This document shows, piece after piece, positions 61,859-64,000 of a stretch of DNA of 64,000 bases. Each line of letters opens with the position of its first letter. Position 1 is the stretch's first letter. The notes under the pieces are model-generated. The model made no database searches. It had not been told where the DNA came from and saw only the letters and a program-made list of their open reading frames with translations. Position numbers and translations under genes: made by a program. The DNA comes from GCA-003244245 sp050699515 (GTDB lineage: Bacteria; Actinomycetota; Actinomycetes; Mycobacteriales; Pseudonocardiaceae), in contig JBOHFF010000098.1 in NCBI GenBank assembly GCA_050699515.1, positions 1 through 64,000 of the forward strand, given 5' to 3'.

Positions 61859-62493
61859 GAGCCGTTCAACCAGGGTTGATCGATACGGGGCCGATGAGCC
61901 CGGGAGACGAGTTGCGCCGCGATCAGCCCGCCGATCGCGCCGGACAGGTGGCCTTCCCAGGAGATCCCCTCGGCGCCGGGCAGCACTCCCCACAGCACCC
62001 CGCCCCACATCGCGAACAACACCACCGCGAGCAGGATCTGCATCGGGCTGCGCGCGAAGAAGCCGCGCGCGAGCAGGAAGACGAGCCAGCCGAAGATCAG
62101 AATCGACGCGCCGAGATGCACCCCGGGGCTGCCCATCAGCCACGTCCCGAGACCGCCGAACAGCCAGATGGTGGCAGTCACCGCGATGAACTGGCCCACA
62201 CCGCCGGCCAGCGCCAGGAACCCCAGCACCAGAACCGGCACCGTGTTGGCCACCAGATGCTGCCAACCGTGGTGCAGCAGTGGAGCCCACAGGATCCCGT
62301 CCAGCCCGTCGAGGCTCCGCGGCCGGATGCCGTCGGCGTCCAGGGCGCCACCGAGCAGCGTGTCCACTGCCTCGGTGATGTAGAGCACGCCCGTGAACGC
62401 AGCAATGATCATCGCGGCCTGTCCGGGCCGGGCGGGCAACACCCGCGGCTGGCCCTGCCCTACAGAACGCACGTCCGGCACGGTAGCCGACAT
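61855..62493 (-). CDS. Rhomboid-family intramembrane serine protease
   Basis: About 212 residues, six membrane helices. L1 region LWAPLLHHGWQHLVANTVPV; catalytic Ser in HLGASILIFGW; catalytic His in WEGHLSGAIGG. The Ser-His dyad is intact. Same place as Rv1337. Start uncertain: ATG 62493 or ATG 62502, both near a G-rich stretch. Confidence 0.85.
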   Translation of the reverse strand: MSATVPDVRSVGQGQPRVLPARPGQAAMIIAAFTGVLYITEAVDTLLGGALDADGIRPRSLDGLDGILWAPLLHHGWQHLVANTVPVLVLGFLALAGGVGQFIAVTATIWLFGGLGTWLMGSPGVHLGASILIFGWLVFLLARGFFARSPMQILLAVVLFAMWGGVLWGVLPGAEGISWEGHLSGAIGGLIAAQLVSRAHRPRIDQPWLNGS

Positions 62494-62536
62494 TACCCCC
62501 ATTCCCTGAGAGAACCCTGTGTCCTGAGAGAACCGG

Positions 62537-63487
62537 TCAGGCCCAGAGCTGACCGTCCAGGCGGGCCGCGGCTTCCTCCAGGTCGCCGGAGTAGGCGCCG
62601 GTCGACAGGTACTTCCACCCGGCGTCGCAGACAATCATGACGATGTCGGCGGGGTCGCCGGTACCGGCGGCCTTCTCGGCGACGGCCAGTGCGGCGTGCA
62701 GGATCCCCCCGGTGGAGATTCCCGCGAAGATGCCCTCCATCTCCAGCAGCTCGCGGGTGCGACGCAAGGCGTCGAGGGAACCGACGGAGAACCGGCCGGT
62801 GAGCACCTCCGGATCGTAGAGCTCGGGCACGAACCCCTCATCGAGGTTGCGCAGGCCGTAGACCAACTCGCCGTAGCGCGGTTCGGCGGCGATGATCTGC
62901 ACGTCGGGCTTGCGCTCGCGCAGGTAGCGACCCACCCCGACGAGCGTGCCGGTGGTGCCCAGGCCGGCGACGAAATGAGTCACGGTGGGCAGGTCACGCA
63001 GGATCTCGGGACCGGTGGTGCGGTAGTGCGCGGCGGCGTTGGCCGGGTTGCCGTACTGGTAGAGCATGACCCAGTCGGGGTGCGCTGCGGCCAGCTCCTT
63101 GGCCCGCGCCACCGCCTGGTTGGAGCCACCCGCCGCGGGTGAGAAGATGATCTCTGCGCCGTACGCCTCGAGCAGCTGCCGCCGCTCGATCGAGGTGTTC
63201 TCCGGCATCACGCACACCAGCCGGTAGCCCTTGAGCTTCGCCGCCATGGCCAGCGAGATCCCGGTGTTACCCGAGGTCGGCTCCATGATCGTGCAGCCCC
63301 TGGTGAGCCGCCCGGTGCGCTCGGCGTCCTCGACCATCGCCAGCGCCGGGCGGTCCTTCACCGAGCCGGTGGGGTTGCGGTCCTCCAGCTTGGCCCATAG
63401 CCGCACCTCCGATGAAGGTGAGAGGTGGGGCAGCCCGACGAGCGGGGTGTCCCCCAACGCGTCGAGCAGCGAGTCGTAGCGGGCCAC
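62537..63487 (-). CDS. cysM: PLP-dependent cysteine synthase (CysM-like)
   Basis: 316 residues. PLP lysine in NPTGSVKDRPALAM; substrate loop EPTSGNTGISLAMAAKLKG; phosphate site VAGLGTTGTLVGVGRYL; C-terminal FAGISTGGILHAAL. The Mycobacterium homolog uses O-phosphoserine and thiocarboxylated CysO, and this gene sits in the same mec-cysO-cysM order. GTG 63487 starts the conserved region. Confidence 0.93.
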   Translation of the reverse strand: MARYDSLLDALGDTPLVGLPHLSPSSEVRLWAKLEDRNPTGSVKDRPALAMVEDAERTGRLTRGCTIMEPTSGNTGISLAMAAKLKGYRLVCVMPENTSIERRQLLEAYGAEIIFSPAAGGSNQAVARAKELAAAHPDWVMLYQYGNPANAAAHYRTTGPEILRDLPTVTHFVAGLGTTGTLVGVGRYLRERKPDVQIIAAEPRYGELVYGLRNLDEGFVPELYDPEVLTGRFSVGSLDALRRTRELLEMEGIFAGISTGGILHAALAVAEKAAGTGDPADIVMIVCDAGWKYLSTGAYSGDLEEAAARLDGQLWA

Positions 63488-63511
63488 TGGGCGCTCCCTT
63501 CGGTCGCGCTC

Positions 63512-63551
63512 GTGAGTGGTATCCGGCGTCAGAGCACCGGATACCACTCAC
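63512..63551. repeat. Palindrome at the cysO 3' end (family C)
   Basis: Perfect 15-base arms GTGAGTGGTATCCGG and complement with a 10-base loop, between cysM and cysO. The right arm encodes the last residues of CysO. It could reduce read-through into cysM. Confidence 0.8.
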
Positions 63552-63822
63552 AACCCCCGGCGACAGCCGGGAGGATGGTGACGTTGTCGCCGTCGCGCAC
63601 AGCGGCCGCCAGGCCACCCGCGAATCGGATGTCCTCGTCGTTGACGTAGACGTTGATGAAACGGTGCAGGGACCCGTCCTTGACCAGCCGGCCCTTGATC
63701 CCGGAGTGCCGGCTCTCCAGGTCTTCGATCACCTCGGCGACCGTGGCGCCGGAGGCCTCGACGGACTTCTCGCCTCCGGTGTGAGTGCGCAGGATAGTGG
63801 GAACGGAGACGGTAACGGCCAT
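63529..63822 (-). CDS. cysO: MoaD/ThiS-like sulfur carrier CysO with C-terminal extension
   Basis: 97 residues with a beta-grasp ubiquitin-like fold (VTVSVPTILRTHTGGEKSVE, HRFINVYVNDEDIRFAGGL, NVTILPAVAGG). The carrier uses a C-terminal Gly-Gly thiocarboxylate. Here seven residues (CEWYPVL) follow the Gly-Gly, so cleavage is needed first, as proposed for JAMM proteases such as Mec. The extra codons lie in a palindrome. ATG 63822 begins the conserved region. Confidence 0.88.
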   Translation of the reverse strand: MAVTVSVPTILRTHTGGEKSVEASGATVAEVIEDLESRHSGIKGRLVKDGSLHRFINVYVNDEDIRFAGGLAAAVRDGDNVTILPAVAGGCEWYPVL

Positions 63823-63917
63823 TCTCGGATCCTCCTCTGGGTGCGGTCGGCTCACCAGTACGAATACGCACAACCGAGCCCGGGCATTCCGAGGACCGCA
63901 CGAGCCGGCCGCGCCGA

Positions 63918-64000
63918 TCAGCGCGCGTCGGGGATGTCGTCAGCACCGGTATGGGAGAACATGTACGACTCGACGACCTCGATCGGTTCCTCGGTGACCT
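63918..64000 (-). CDS. mec: Mec-type JAMM/M67 metallopeptidase, C-terminal end only
   Basis: Only the last 26 codons are in the window: VTEEPIEVVESYMFSHTGAD, then DIPDAR and TGA. VTEEPxxVVE matches the end of the mycobacterial Mec (Rv1334), which removes cysteine from CysO. Position immediately before cysO supports this. The catalytic domain lies outside the window. Confidence 0.7.
   Translation of the reverse strand, partial: VTEEPIEVVESYMFSHTGADDIPDAR

Overview
The window is high-GC actinobacterial DNA, most likely from a member of the Pseudonocardiaceae or a close relative. This is inferred from gene content and order, GTG starts, frequent 4-bp stop/start overlaps and leaderless starts; no marker was searched. 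The conserved blocks are typical of Actinobacteria: ctaB next to tkt-tal-pgi-zwf-opcA-pgl; rbpA, secG, tpiA-pgk-gap, whiA-yvcK-rapZ-uvrC; and rdgB-rph-MBL-murI-rhomboid-cysM-cysO-mec.

Layout. 1-5.9 kb: truncated cyclase-domain regulator, flavoprotein, HhH-GPD glycosylase, XRE/TPR regulator and a GNAT acetyltransferase, the last flanked by two copies of the 3' end of the next gene. 6.0-11.4 kb: a redox locus with a phosphoesterase/radical SAM fusion, a divergent second radical SAM enzyme, a PRXL2/SelU-like thioredoxin-fold protein whose first active-site Cys codon is TGA with a SECIS-like hairpin behind it (probable selenoprotein), and a flavin disulfide reductase. 11.4-16.4 kb: small RHH and membrane proteins, a large DUF6398-like protein, an ECF sigma factor with a SnoaL-like tail and a VapBC pair. 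16.5-18.3 kb: DrrAB-like exporter.

18.5-39.9 kb: ctaB and the pentose phosphate cluster. The usual zwf-opcA pair is split by about 12 kb holding a broken SDR/DUF2867 gene, a decayed graspetide-type cassette (regulator, ATP-grasp maturase N-terminus, methyltransferase C-terminus) between duplicated junction sequences, a photolyase, an MntA gene with broken hepT, and a complete oligopeptide-type ABC importer operon. 39.9-41.8 kb: degenerate hydrolase and regulator remnants. 41.9-50.6 kb: rbpA, secG, lower glycolysis and the whiA-yvcK-rapZ-uvrC operon. 50.8-58.8 kb: VOC protein, an ABC exporter with a MerR/SoxR-type promoter and a leaderless start, secreted EEP nuclease, XRE/TPR regulator, VapB with a broken vapC, an intact MntA-HepT pair, a nitrobindin-like protein and an L,D-transpeptidase. 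58.8-64 kb: nucleotide, RNA and cell-wall housekeeping genes, then the CysM/CysO/Mec cysteine pathway.

Themes. Central carbon metabolism (transketolase to phosphogluconolactonase, plus triose phosphates) forms the backbone, and accessory DNA sits between conserved operons. Several accessory genes are decaying: two toxin genes are broken while their antitoxin partners stay open. Three kinds of short perfect or near-perfect intergenic palindromes lie at 3' ends of genes, two of them present twice in the window. The most interesting locus is the probable selenoprotein and its radical SAM and disulfide reductase neighbours.
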